From Aurelia coerulea (Eukaryota > Cnidaria > Scyphozoa > Semaeostomeae > Ulmaridae), in NCBI GenBank assembly GCA_039566865.1, contig CM076956.1, positions 11,295,511 to 11,359,510 of the forward strand: a stretch of 64,000 bases of DNA, read 5' to 3'. Of this stretch, positions 1 through 12,400 are shown in pieces (the first letter of the stretch is position 1; every line of letters starts with the position of its first letter). The notes beneath the pieces are model-generated. The model searched no databases. It was given only the letters and a program-made list of their open reading frames with translations, and was not told the origin of the DNA. The position numbers were made by a program, and so were the translations under genes.

Positions 1-737
1 TAAGAATTGGGCGAAAGATTCAGAAGCACTGACAAAACCCAAACCAACCGTGGGCCTACCCTGAGATCAGGCAAAGAAGCAATGAAAAAAGTAGATAGAG
101 AGGGGGCTAGCTTGACCTAGTTCAACATTTGAGGGGATTTATTTACTGCACAATAAATAGGGGACAGGATATTGAATTGACACGATTTTGCGAGATTCTC
201 AAGAACTTAGTGTCAGGGCCATTCGGCCTTAATTCTTGTATTTTTTTTGTTATAGTCAAAGCTCGGTTCTGGAAACGTTGTAGGGTAGGCAATTTAGTCT
301 AAGATAGGTTACCCCAAATGACAGACATCAGCATATCGAATATGACTTTCGACTGAGGCTCCATAAACAGAACATAATTGAGACGAGGCAAGGATATTTT
401 TAAGTCGTTTCAAGGATGATACGGTAAACCAGCAGCAATCAACTTTTATTTTGTGAGACTTGTGACATACTTTATATCTGATGTAATGCTTTTAAAATGA
501 AACTATTATTTAAATCGCATTTCAGTGTGGTCGCGATTATCCGCTGAATTTAAGTTCTAAACATGATTTATGTGTCCTCTTTAGATGTTAATTCCGAAAG
601 GTCTGCCATGTCTTTTGATATGAAGGCCGGTCGTTAACCTTATCTGTCGCCCTTTGGGCGCCGAGCAGACATCAGGATAACTGTAAAACACTGAAACGAT
701 ATCGAATTATAAACCAGATGCCAAAAGGGTGTATACA
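1..737. other. No gene recognised
   Basis: AT-rich sequence without an ORF of interest, a recognisable repeat copy or a clear inverted repeat. It could be intron or upstream flank of the ROR gene. Confidence 0.4.
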
Positions 738-1112
738 CGAATTTTTTTATGAGAAACTAAGAATTTGGGTCAGTACTGAAGGTTTCTTAAAATTATCAGA
801 TTTTGAGTTCTCAGAGTTTCTTACCAGTTTCTTAAACGTTCCATAGCAATTTTCATGTTCACTGCCTGTGCCACTGTGGGCATTTCAAAATAATGTTTTC
901 AGAAGACTTTCCAATGTTTAGACATTAATCAAGGACCTTACGTATGACACAGGAAACAAATGAAAATAGAGGAAAAATATGTTAAGGATTTCCTTTATCA
1001 AAATAAATAGTTTCTTAACATGTATTTTCCCAGTACTGGCTTTTCTTAAATTTTTGATGATCTGAGAGTTGCGTTTCTTATGTGCAGTTTCTTACATAAA
1101 AAAATACTTGTA
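738..1112. mobile_element. GTTTCTTA palindromic MITE, copy 1
   Basis: Inverted ends around tttttttatgagaaact (left) and agtttcttacataaaaaaat (right), with many internal aagaaact/gtttctta motifs and a cagtactg block in both halves. Related copies lie at 40.8, 45.1, 55.1 and 63.6 kb. Confidence 0.6.
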
Positions 1113-1336
1113 ATTGACAGACGCATTATGACTGAGTTGTTCAAAGGGAGACCAGAATCTAATTTATAAATTCGCTGGGTTGTTGGGAGTTGGGAGTTGA
1201 CTTCATATTCATATCCATCCAATTCTGGTCTCCTGGTTGCTCTTTTAGCAACAAAACTCTATTTTTTCATGGGAAACGCAGACCTGATTTGTCAAAATTG
1301 TGATGTACTCGCCAAAATATTCTGTGCCCCTGCTTC

Positions 1337-1465
1337 ACTTCTTTAGGCCCTCAACGTTTATTTCGAATAAATCACCAACAACAATATTCTGCCTCCCAAA
1401 CTAACTCTAATGATAATTCGAGCTGTTGTTCTTTATGCGATTTCGAAAGTGAGGGCCTAAAGAAG
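1337..1465. mobile_element. Small inverted-repeat element (CTTCTTTAGGCCCTCA ends)
   Basis: The 16-base end at 1338-1353 recurs inverted as tgagggcctaaagaag at 1450-1465. About 129 bp, non-coding. A separate hairpin with ggagaccagaat ends lies at about 1,147-1,234. Confidence 0.5.
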
Positions 1466-1529
1466 GGAAGGCAAAGCTCACAAAATTTGGATGAGTAAAA
1501 TCATGATTTTAACAGATCGTTATGAAGTT

Positions 1530-1717
1530 AGACTTGCCCTAAGTCTATCTCTTCAATCCGTCTTACAATTCCCTTGGATCCGCCATTCTAACATTCCGTC
1601 AAGAGAACGTGAGAGATATCTCTCTCGCCCTCTTCCGAATGTTGGAATGGCGGATCCAGGAACTACCGAAAAGGGAGTGGTAAGACGGACTGAAGAGATG
1701 GACTTGGGGCAAGTCTA
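1530..1717. repeat. 188-bp palindrome
   Basis: The left arm tagacttgccctaagtctat, then cttcaatccgtcttac and ggatccgccattctaacatt, is mirrored by aatgttggaatggcggatcc, gtaagacggactgaag and cttggggcaagtcta. Near-perfect foldback. An 87-codon ORF across it is a by-product. Confidence 0.65.
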
Positions 1718-4700
1718 TTTTGAAAAAGGATTACTTCGCTTTGCAAGAATCTGAGCAGCACTTGCTTAACTTCATTAACAGCTAGTTAAATATTGTGATA
1801 AAGATTGATCACCAACGCATGTGCAATAAGGTCGATTTTGTCCGGGTAGGGCGGAATGTTCCGCCTCTTTCTGTCCATATGACAAAATTCTTTCCGGGAC
1901 GGGATATCCTTTCCGGGACGGGATATCCTGCCTTGTTGAGACCGCGTGAAGTGAAAACGTCCCGGCAAGACGGGACTTGATGAAATTCTCATATAGGCGC
2001 AATGTACGTCTACAGACAGTCCGGGCTGGATGTCTCGCCACACTAGGATATCTAGCTGGGATGTTTCCCTGATCACCACCATGTAAACAGTTTCTTGGGC
2101 CTCTGTTGCCCAGGTTCTCCGGTCTCTAATCAGACAGGCTCATCCGTTTCATCCAGGTGTTTTTTATCAAATTTACCTAATAATTCAATCAAATAATACC
2201 TTATTTTTATTGTATGCTCAAGATAGCCTCTCCATGCTGTTTCCTGCAGCTCATAAATCGACAAAATTCCTTTTACCATCCACACGAAATATTTTCCATT
2301 CTCATACCATACCAAGTTGCTACATTGGACCACATAATTTCGACCATTACAAAAGAGACTGGGGAGAGTGGTTTGTTCTGGTAAATGATGACGGACAAGA
2401 GTCTGGTTAATGGCTACAACGGAGCTTCTACGAATTATATATTTCTCTCCACATAAAACTGCTAGCTTTGAATTTTGCAGACTTGCATGTTTGCATTAAC
2501 TGCAAGATGACAAGTGACTTCCAATCGCTGTAGAGCCTAGAAGCCTATATTAGCCAGTTTGATCTCTGACCAAGGTGTTTTGCTGACACCTAGATATTGT
2601 GTTGGCATCACATTTCTTGCTTCCCGAACATCAATTGCATCAGTTCGAGCATCAGTACTTCAATCTGTCTCAAACTGAGATTTATGATAGCGCGAAAGTA
2701 CTCCCTAAGAGTTATTCATTTCCTTGATTTGCGTAATTTGGCTCTTGGTATCAATTTGAGAAGCTTGTTGAAGGTACTTGAGAGACGAACGTGACGGACT
2801 TACTTTCTTTCTTTCTTTCTTTCTTACTTTCTTTCTGACTGACCTGGAGCCCCCTCTTAGATTACAAAGTTGGACTTTGTAGTCAAAAATGATGATGTAT
2901 AGGCTTGAGTATAGGCCTATTGCTTTCAACTATTATCTCATTTGTCACATGCTCCATCTAGTTTAGTTTCCAGATCTTACTTATCTCCGAGATCATCGTC
3001 GATGAAAGAAGCTTTTTATTAAATTGATGTTGCTTGTGCGTTATTCGAAAGAAGGCCTGCAGGGCATGTAGCTACGTGGCCTGCTGGCGAGGATCAGCGA
3101 AAGCTCTAAAATAGCTCTGGCTTGCTGTGCTGGGCAAACTTTCGAAATGATTTGAAGTCTATTTCTGGCGGTTTCTCAACTCAGGGGCCAATTATAGTAA
3201 ACTTTCTTGCAGAGTTTCTTAATTTTGCATGATATCGAATTCTTCATTTTATCAATTTTCACCGAGGAATGCTTTTTGTATCAAGAATTAGAAGAAAGAG
3301 CCAAATAATTAACAAAAATTATACTTTTAAGCATTATTTGGGTTGGTAATACAATTTTGTCAACCACTTAGCCAAACAATCGAAAACCAAAAATTCAGGC
3401 CCACATCAGCTGTAATGCTGCCCACTGTAGGCTTGCCATAACAGATAGATCTATATGAATCTGTACAAACTTTTGAAGGTTTCCTAACTTCGAATTGACC
3501 TCTGATCGCTTGATTTTCTGGATAGAGGCTGCCACAGTTCATTTTATCAGCATGTTTTGTGAAAATATAGGTGTAAAATTTTATTTCTTTGAATTGGAAG
3601 CATTGAATGAAATTATAGATATTTTGCGCCCATTCTGCCGCTTGACTTTTCATCAACCTTGAACATTTTTCGAAGTTGCAGCGTCTTTTATGTTTCAACT
3701 TATTTGAGGATGTGGCGTCATCAAATTTCTAAATCGTAAATCAGAAGAGTGACAGACTTTGTCTTGATACCATATTGTATGCATTCGTAACTAAGTTTTA
3801 CTTGAAAATTATTCTGTGATGTCCTAAAAAGATTAGAAATTACTTACGATGGTTTTAAGTTTTTTTAAAAATTTTCGTGAATTTATAAAAGAGAGGAAAA
3901 ACACTCTTCATTCTGAAGATATTTAAGTTTTTTGAAAGTCTAACGGTAGAATTATGGCGAGATAGCTAGAATGTTTACCTATGCTGTCACAGCGTGACAT
4001 GGCCATCCGTCCCCTTATTTATCTTTGCATCCCAGCCCAAATCCTTGAATGCTAGCACTAATAAAGAATGAATCACTGTTGCGATATTAAATTCTGGATG
4101 GTAAACTATCACGTATTCAACAGTCTTTTGACGGTTTTAACGCCTAGAAATAGAGATTATTAAGAAAAAATTAATTTCCGGAGCTTTTTGAGCAAATTTG
4201 ATTGAGTGTTAGTGGCTATGGAAATGGAATCTCCAAGTAATTCTTTCTTCGTTTCAAAGATTTATTGGTGAAGTAATGTTCTCTCTGTCGGTTAGTTTGT
4301 GCAGGAATGAACGTTTGAGAACTTCAGATTTTGAAAAGGGACCGGTGTTGCATTGCAAGCAAAGGCGTCAATCTTTAAAGATGCCAATGTAAATGGCTAT
4401 TGCATCTTTCTTGGATATCTAAATCTTGCATATGAAGTTTTACTGCAACTTTTATTGTTTGGCGATAAAGATTTTCCCAATTCACTGAATAGACATGTTC
4501 TTCAGCTTACGCCACATTTTAGCCATGAAACTGATCGATTCGAGTGAAGTCCTTTGCCTCATGCCTTCATAAGCCACCCAGTTGTGTAACTTGGTTTGTA
4601 TAGCAATTGTCGTGCAGTCAAAAGTAGTGTTTTATCTTTATGTCATGGCCTCGGGGTAGGTGCAGCCCTTTGCTCCAAGGGGTATCGCCCTAGCATTATT

Positions 4701-5202
4701 GTAGAGTAATTCTGTAAGTCGCGTAGCTCGTAATATGATAAACAAGTAAATAAAGTAAAATATAAGCACTTTGATGCGAATTGAAATAAGCACGACGTTT
4801 CGAGCACAGCCCGTTATCAAGCCAGTAATATGTATTGTAAAATTTTATTTGTTGAATGTATAGATATATGCAGTCGTGGCCCAAAAATTTAAGACCACAT
4901 TTTTATCAACAAAGGTTCTTGGCGAGACGAGATCGAACCCTACCACTCTGCCTATTTTACTCTCTTGGAGTTCATTTTTGTCAACTTTCTATGTAGATTC
5001 CGAATTTTGATGTTTTTTTATTTGTGCGCCATTTTGCTCTGACATCACAATGCAATCTATAGAAATTCTCGGAAATTATAGTGGTTCTGCTGACAAGGGG
5101 TGTGACCCAAAAATTGTGTTACTCGGCTGGATTTTACATCAATCTGTGCACAATTCATTTTTATGATTTGTTTGCAAAATATCGAAACTCCACGAAGAAT
5201 AT
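1718..5202. other. No gene recognised; one short tandem repeat
   Basis: Holds a two-unit tandem of tttccgggacgggatatcc at about 1,890-1,928, the CTTT microsatellite listed separately, and a remnant of the palindromic AGCATAGG family at about 3,690-3,990. ORFs in this stretch show no domain or exon-like boundary. Confidence 0.4.
2805..2840. repeat. (CTTT)n microsatellite
   Basis: A tetranucleotide run (ctttctttctttctttcttt) with a short imperfect continuation. No associated gene. Confidence 0.8.
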
Positions 5203-5344
5203 TGTTTCAGGGAAAAAGGTAGTGGAGGGCCTTTAGTCCACAGCTATTTCAGAACTGAATGGACGATTTCAGTCAGGTAAATTTTAAAATGGATTTGAAC
5301 CGTGACCTTTCAAACGGGGATTCTCTTTATTGACTCACCCGGTA
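5203..5344. mobile_element. Right-end fragment of TACCGGGTGAGTCA MITE
   Basis: The block tttcagtcaggtaaatttta, then cgtgacctttcaaacgggg, then tgactcacccggta matches the right 140 bases of the 51.9-kb copy. Further solo ends of the family lie at 21,928-21,951 and 44,686-44,705. Confidence 0.6.
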
Positions 5345-5791
5345 CTAGCCTTGTTAAGGATTTGATGGCATTGTTGACGTTGCAAAGGTCTGTTCGATGA
5401 AGATAAACAATTTTTCAAAATGAAGAAAGAACTGATAGCTAATTTGTTGGTGCAGTAGCCGAGGAAAACTCGTTGGTTTTTGAGAAAAAAATTGCAGATG
5501 ATTTAGGCCATGTTGAATCAGAACGAGGCATTTCTGCGTTTGGTAGCGAAGGGAAATCGATCCTAGTTGCAGCGAGCCAGGATCAGTTCTGGACTGGTTC
5601 AAGTCTCATTTTCTCTACTTCTCCTCCGCCTTTTCGTTCCCTATCCCCTGTAGCGCCCTTTACTATTTGCATTTTCATCGCTCAAACGACTGAAGAAAGA
5701 AAGTCAAACTTGGACAAGCGACAAGTCCCTATCAGTTCAGTCGAAGAGTGAAACTATCACCATGTATTGAGACTGAGGAGCTCGTATGAGG

Positions 5792-5825
5792 CTAGACTCA
5801 TTACATAAGTCCCTCTAACTTTCGC

Positions 5826-5863
<38 letters not shown>

Positions 5864-5916
5864 GCCAGACGAGTCAGTTTGGGGAGTGATACAATAGACT
5901 TTTGGAATGAGTCTAG
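5792..5916. mobile_element. Short CTAGACTCATT MITE with (GTT)n, copy 1
   Basis: Ends CTAGACTCATTACATAAGTC and the inverse gacttttggaatgagtctag. The interior is a GTT microsatellite of about 13 units. 125 bp. Confidence 0.65.
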
Positions 5917-6635
5917 TATGAGGCTTCAAGTTTAATGCAGATTAAAATTTACTGGCGTGTGCATGAATTAGTTATTTCAAATGAATATATTATCAAGGAA
6001 CATTGACAAACAAAATATTTTAGGAGATAAACATGAGTTTTAGTCATTGATGAGCTCCATAAATTATGCACAACATCATGAATTGACTAAGGTGAACTTG
6101 TCGAGACTATAACGAAATTTGATAAAATAGATCAACTGGCCTTCTGATTTGAAATTTTGTTTTGTCTGTGTGTCTGAAACGAACCGCAAGATTCTAAAGG
6201 ATTTGATCAAAGTTACTTGATTGTTTTAGTTGCTAGTTTCTCTGAGAGACTCATTTTGAGCTTAAATGTCGATGTTGGTTTACCACCCATTTATCTTGAT
6301 TTCTTACCATTTTCAAGTTTTCTATGAAATGACTGAACTTTTTGAAGTTTTAACCTATGGTTTAGATCTTTACGGGTATTGCCATGCTGTTGTGTTGGTG
6401 TTGTTTGTTTGTTGGCTGTGCGAAGTTCCTAGTTTTAGGCAAGTTGAAAGAAGACTTGACTACCCATACATTGTCCCCTGTTTCTGCATTGTAGAGAGAG
6501 AGAGGGGTTCTGTGCCCCCTTGCTGTTCTGCAATGCTTGAAGTTCGTTCTCGTAATAGCATAGGCCCAAAAACATTTCTCTTGGCCATGTAGGCTGCACC
6601 CTTTTACCTATTTATGTAAACTTTTTGTTAGATTA

Positions 6636-7057
6636 CTGTAAAAGCTCTATTAAGCCCCCTCTCTATTGAGCCCCCCCCCCCCACTTTTATCAAATTCCAG
6701 AAGTTACCAACGATTTTCCATTTATTGGGCTAAATAGGTTTGCATGAAAATTTTGATATGGTTAGGGATAAAACTGTGTCGAATTAATGCATTTAACTCG
6801 CAAAATTGTATGTTTAAGTGGCAAAATTAAGCCCCCCTCTCTATTGAGCCCCCCCCCCAATTTTTATCAAATGCCAGAAGTTACCAAAGATTTTCCATTT
6901 ACCAAAGATTTTGATATGGTTAGGGATAAAACTGTATCGAATCCATGTATTTAGCTCGTAAATTGTATGTTTAAACAGCAAAATTGGTGTAAAAGGACTA
7001 AAAAGTGTCCAAAAGTAAATAACCCCCCCCCCCGGGTTCTTAATAGAGCTTTTACTG
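6636..7057. mobile_element. Pogo/Tc1-like MITE with C-runs
   Basis: Terminal inverted repeats CTGTAAAAGCTCTATTAAG and CAGTAAAAGCTCTATTAAG (one mismatch), flanked by TA. Inside are two tandem monomers of about 180 bp, each beginning ctctctattgagcc plus a run of 9-14 C and containing a gatatggttagggataaaac block. No transposase. Confidence 0.7.
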
Positions 7058-7627
7058 TATTTGGTTACATGATATAAACACCTGCCATTATTGGCCTATG
7101 GAAAATAATGGTCATTTATGCCAGTCCGAAAAAAATGTAGAGGCAACTTTTTGGAAAGACAGAATTGAGTGTACAAGTATTTGATGGCTCTCAAAAGGCT
7201 GAATGCCAAGGTAGCGCCATCCGGGCTTGTTTTCTTGAGCAGGTTGGTTGAGGCCCCCAAAGCCATCTTTCAAGTTCAACCATTGTTGAAGAGTTTTTTG
7301 TACAATCTCTTGTTTTGTTTGTTTGTTTGTTGTTTGCTTCTAAATCATACCCTGTCATTACACCACAAGAAAAAGCTTTACTTAAGACCTGATGTTCATT
7401 TTTTGCATTCTAGGAGCTCGAGTTTCAGAAAACCACTATGCAAGAGATGTAGAGGTAACCTTTCATTTTGTATTTTTATTCTCGATAGCCCTATCTGTCC
7501 AGAATATTATTTGCAACAGGTCCTTAAAAATCGCAATTGAAATCATTGAATTATAGACAGTTGTGCTCAAAAGGTATTTACATGATATGAGTTATTACAA
7601 GCATTACCGAGTGCACCAAAAAAGGTA

Positions 7628-8143
7628 AACATAGGTTCCAAATCTTTAACTTGACATAAAAGGTGTGTGTAAAATTCCATGGCTTATTTCTTCTGATTGA
7701 ATGGCTTGAAAGAAACTTTAGATACTTATCTATAATTCTACCGTTGGACTTTTCAGAAGTTTTGAATATTTTTCGAAATTACAGCGTATGTTACATTTCA
7801 ACTCCTTTGAGGATGTCACCAAATTTCTAAATCATAAACCAGAAGAGTGACAGACTTTTGCTTGATAGAATATTGTAGACATCCGTGAACTGTGGTTTTC
7901 TTCGAAATTATTTCATGTTGCCTCAAACAGTTTACAAATTACGATCGTTTTAAGTTTTTTTGAAAATGTTTCTTGAATTCTTGAAAAAAGAAGAAAAACA
8001 CTCTAATTCTGAAAATGTTGAAGATTTCAGAAAAGTCCAACGGTAGAATTATAGAGAAATAGCTAAAGTTTCTGTGAAGTCATTCAGTTCAAAGAAACAG
8101 GTCACTGAATTTTACACCAGCCTTTTTAAAGATGAACCATGCT
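7628..8143. mobile_element. Palindromic AGCATAGG element, copy A (516 bp, 9-bp TSD)
   Basis: Starts AACATAGGTTCCAAATC and ends in the inverse (...CCATGCT). The flanks are aaaaaggta (7619-7627) and aaaaaggtc (8144-8152), a 9-bp duplication with one change. The two halves are inverted copies; for example cggtagaattatag near the right matches ctataattctaccg near the left. No coding capacity. The 9-bp duplication is characteristic of Mutator-like elements. Confidence 0.75.
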
Positions 8144-9272
8144 AAAAAGGTCTCCACTTTTGACAGGCCACGATGAATTGCACATCGGGTTTTCCAATTG
8201 ATAAAAGCAACACTAAACGTTGTGCGAAGTTTCACAACACTAGCCATCTTCTCAGGAAGCTAAATTTATCATTACTGCTGCTTCTGTTCATTAAAACATG
8301 AATTAGATACTAAATAGACTTAGTGCAAGGCTAGCCCTAGGCCACAATGCCTTTGGTTTTTGTTTGTGCGCAGCATCCGAGCAAAGTTTTCAGGAACATT
8401 GAGAAGCTGAGCTAATCGGAACAGTGTCGTGGTCCTTCTTCTCGATGTCGCCACACCGCATGGCTCCTTTACCCTGGAATTGCAAAGAGTTGGCAACTCT
8501 TCTCGCTCTGCGAAGCCGGTTTGGAAGAATTGGAATCAAACGACTAACTAGTGTTACTTCTCAACCTCAAGGAGTATTGTATGTTGATTCCCGTAGAATT
8601 TCAATGTCTACCTGTGCAAAACAGTACTTTATTCTTAACAGTAATATGGCCATACTATAGCCATATTACCTCTAAGGAAGAATTACTTTAAGATACAATA
8701 ACAGTACATGATTCCTTGTTTTGCTACCTGAATCTTGTACGCTTAAGTTCTGTCAAGATAAAATAAGGAGTGGTTCTGTTTATTGTACTGCCGAAGCTAA
8801 TTAGCACTACTGTTAAAGGTAATGTGCCAGTGTAAGTACAGCTGCGTATACACTCTTGTCAAAATTTGCTGATGCGATGCTGACGAAGAGCCTCGAAGAG
8901 CGCAGCGCACTGTGATTGGTAGAATTTAACTGATCACATGCAAAACTAGAATTTAAATTTCACAACGAGGCTGCCTGCTGTGAGACTTCGGGTTCAGCTC
9001 TGGAATCGCAACCGCAAGTAAGTCATCAGTCTGCTTATATTAGATCTGGCTATCTTTTTATTAATACGGATAAATGATCACATGAAATATCACGTGAAAA
9101 TAGCAAAGTCGCTGTACTTACATGGACACATTACCATTAAGGTCAGGTTACCCTACCGTTAGAGATCTGTTATACAATTGAAAAGTATGGCCATGATGCT
9201 GCGAAACTATTGCCTGACTGTTTCACACTGGTAAGAAAGTTCCGTTAACCGTTATTTTTATTTTCAATCTAG
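8144..9272. other. Region upstream of first recognised ROR exon
   Basis: Searched for a signal-peptide exon ending with one spare base. A short ATG segment at 9,186-9,229 before gtaaga leaves two bases and does not fit. A possible 5' untranslated exon end (cgcaa|gtaagt near 9,010) follows a GC-richer stretch but has no ATG. No promoter element is convincing. Confidence 0.3.
8405..8520 (-). repeat. Partial copy of the 34.4-kb SINE-like body
   Basis: Shares gctgagctaatcggaac, ctcgatgtcgccacaccgc and tggctcctttaccctgg blocks with 34,360-34,440. The tRNA-like head is absent. No exon is supported here. Confidence 0.4.
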
Positions 9273-9438
9273 CCCTTAAATTCACGAAGAGTCCAAGAAA
9301 CAGGACAGTCATAGTCAATGACAGGTTGCGATTAAGATGCCGTGTGACTGGATCACCTACACCTCATGTTGTGTTTCTTTGGAATGGAAGACCATTGTCT
9401 GACAGTGAACAAGGAAAGACAGTCACAGTGGATAAGAA
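9273..9438 (+). CDS. ROR: ROR exon: first half of Ig domain
   Basis: Acceptor ttttcaatctag precedes the exon; the donor is AA|gttagt. It encodes an I-set Ig N-terminal half: first cysteine in LRLRC, core Trp in FLWNGRPL, and a GSPTP turn between them. It starts with two bases of a split codon and ends with two bases (AA), which join the G of the next exon to make Lys. In RORs this Ig domain lies just after the signal peptide, so only a short N-terminal piece is missing. The frame is set by the matching phase of the downstream exons. Confidence 0.88.
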
Positions 9439-12400
9439 GTTAGTTGCCTATCTATATTTTGTTATTCTAAATTTTAAAACTGGCAGGTGCGCTTGAACCC
9501 ACTATCTTGAACTCCCGCTTTGGGTATACTATTGAAAGTTGAAATGGATGTGCCACCCAAGCTTTTACCACCCAAGTTTTACCACCCATTTTTACCAAGG
9601 GCTCACAATTTTGGACCTATTTTTCAGCGAGTTAACCGTTCTTTTCAATGCAACCCATATCTAGAGATTTGGTACGAAAAATATTTGCCAAAAAAGAAAT
9701 TTGGAGATCGGCCCGGCAGTTAAATTTTAGTGATTTTTTAAACAGGAGTACTTCTTTAGGATACCCAGTAGTATTTGAAAGAAAAGTACCCCAAGGGAAC
9801 TTACCCCGGGAAACTTTCAAGAGAACTGAAGATTTGTTTAAGATAGCGAGGTTTCGAGGTAACCTTTGTGTCATTTTTGGTCAAAGAGTGTCATTATTAT
9901 ACCGGGTGAGTCAATAAAAAGAACCCCCGTAATAAAAAGAACCCCCGTTTGAAACGTCACGGCTCCCTTGATATCAAGACAATGATATCAGTGAACATAT
10001 AGTTTAATGGTAGACATGTTCAAATCAATTTTAAAATCGGCCACTCTGTTCTGAAATTATGAGGGATTTTCTCAAGAAAGCCTCTTCAAGAAACCTTCCA
10101 AACGTGCCCCAAATCATGAACAAATTTCCCTAACATTTCTGCCTTATACGTGCCTTGCAGCAATAACTTCTGCACGCTTTAGCACGTGCTATCCTCTTGG
10201 GAGGATGAACAAGTCTTCCCCCTGGTATCAATAACCTATTCAGGGGGATTCTTCCATTCTCCCAAGAGGACAAACTACATGAATACACGTTAGTGTCATC
10301 ATTTTTAGGAAGGAAAACCAAGGAAATTTTGCTCAGCGTTTTCATTCGTTTTTGCAGATTTTTGGAAGGGGCTTTCTGTAGAAAATCTCCCACATCACGG
10401 GAAGGAATGGCCGATTAAAACCGGGTAAATTACTGAACGTCATTGAACATATTGGCGATAAAACAAGACAGTTTTCAATATCGTTGCTTTGATATTCAGG
10501 GAACAATGGCCTGTCAAACGGGGATTCTTTTTTTACTCACCCGGGATGTCTACGAGTGCAAACCAACAAGAACTTCACTTGTTTGAAAATTTGTAATGCG
10601 GAGAATACTTGAGGTACTGAAATGAATCAAAGTTTGCTTGATAGCAAAACGCTGAGGTATTTTTGTGTGATTTTGTACAGTCCCTTTAAGTTATTTAAGC
10701 CCTAAATACGCAGAATTAAAATGCCTTCTGCTCGGCTTCTGAATCAAATAAACAAAATCCTCCAGACATAACTTTTATGACTAGATTTACCCTTCTTCTT
10801 TCGTTATAAGCACGTAACTTCTCTTAAAAACCACCTTTCGCTTGCACAAGGCGAGAATTTGTCTTACTAGTTTCGGGGAAACTTTTGCGGCTTTCTTTGT
10901 TACAAAATCTGCCCGTGTTGTGTATGTATTCTTTTGGGCATCTGACGTCTGCGAAGTCTTCTGAAAACGGTAGACTTCACAGAGAAAAATGCTATTTACC
11001 AAAAGACTGCTCATTCTGAAAACAGCAGAGATCACAGATTTCGGAGAGAAAAATCCCAAAAGAATGAGAATTCCGAAAGTGTGAAAAACTTCGAATATAG
11101 TGCTCGGCTGAGCGAGTTCAAGCCATCGCAATGCATTGTACTTTTGTTATGCAAATCTCAAGAGAAAAGAATTTTCAATGCTTCATTGTATTCTCAAATG
11201 TTTTGCGAACTTCAGGTCTACCAGTCGCGAAGTCCACCAGCTTCAGGAGTAAAAGAAAGTTTCCGAGGCCTCGGAAGTCTACCGTATTCAGAAGAGCCCG
11301 AAATATTACGTCAAACATTTCTCGGAAAAATCAAAAACAGAATGACCAAAAGAATGCGATTTCTTAAAAAATGAACTGAGTCTGCGAAGTCTGCCGTTTT
11401 CGATAGAGTGGTGCCAAAAGAATGGTGAATCTTTTAGCACCTACTCTACCGTTTTTTCAGAAGATGCCTAAAAGAAAGCATAGGAATCATTCGTCGTACA
11501 TAGCCGATTGCTCGTGGCCCATGGTCGAAACCGCCAAAGCCTCATTTTCACGGACCAATCAGACGGCTAAAAAGTGAAGGAGACAAAAGAAACTCGTGAA
11601 GATTTTCCAAAATTTTACCTACCTTCATAAAACGCAACCAGGACAAAAAACTGCTTGACATTTCCCGAAGTTTTTTAAAGCAATCTACTATCCAGATGTT
11701 TGGGAGTAAAAGTTTGGATGCCGGTTAAAATATCTCCAGGATTTGTGGAGTTATGGCCACAAACAAACCGGCAAGGCACTGAACCTTGAACAATAGAGAT
11801 TCTGGCCGGGAGACAATAGTAATAACAATAGTGATTGTTGTAAGAACGACCCGAAAACGCCACAATCTGTGTTTTCAATTGTTCTTGCTATTGTCTTTCG
11901 CTAAATTTTCTTTTATTGAAGATTCGATGCCCCTACGGTTTCTATGTGAATTGAAAAAGTCTACAAAGGCTTGTTCACGCATTTCAAGTTATGTGGCAAT
12001 ACTCTAGGGAAGTTCCTGTATTGTACTACTTTTTGCATTCATGGCGAAAGTTTGCTAGTTGCGAAATGACTTATAAAATTCAAAAGAGGTTTTATCAAGA
12101 GGCTTTATCACCTAACTTGAAGTCGCGTAAACAGGTCTCGACAAGCCTTCGCCGATTTTGTCTATTATATTGGAGAGGCAATAACTCCGCCAATCCTGAA
12201 GATATTTTAACCGGCATCCAAACTTGTACTCCCAAACATCTGGGGAGTAGATTGCTTTAAAAAAAAGTCGGGAAATCTCAAGCAGTTTTTGTACTGGTTG
12301 CGTTTTATGAAGGTAGGTAAAATTTGGGAAAATCTTCACGGGTTTCTTTTGTCTCCTTCGCTTTTTAGCCGTCTGATTGGTCCGTGAAAATGAGGCTTTG

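Noticed and set aside
7184..7455. ORF with a hydrophobic run (LLFCLFVCCLLL) ending at g|gtaacc in the phase needed by the Ig exon
   Set aside because: The hydrophobic part comes from a GTTT microsatellite and lies over 40 residues from the ATG; the rest is basic and not signal-peptide-like. Phase agreement alone is a one-in-three event.
7412..7455. Short exon-like segment with good acceptor (tttttgcattctag) and donor gtaacc
   Set aside because: The protein-like frame (ARVSENHYARDVE) has the wrong end phase for the Ig exon and no supporting partner exon was seen.
9186..9229. Possible ROR start exon: ATG segment (MAMMLRNYCLTVSH) before gtaaga, 43 bases upstream of the Ig exon
   Set aside because: It leaves two spare bases whereas the Ig exon needs one. 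The frame that would fit has a TGA. No hydrophobic signal sequence.
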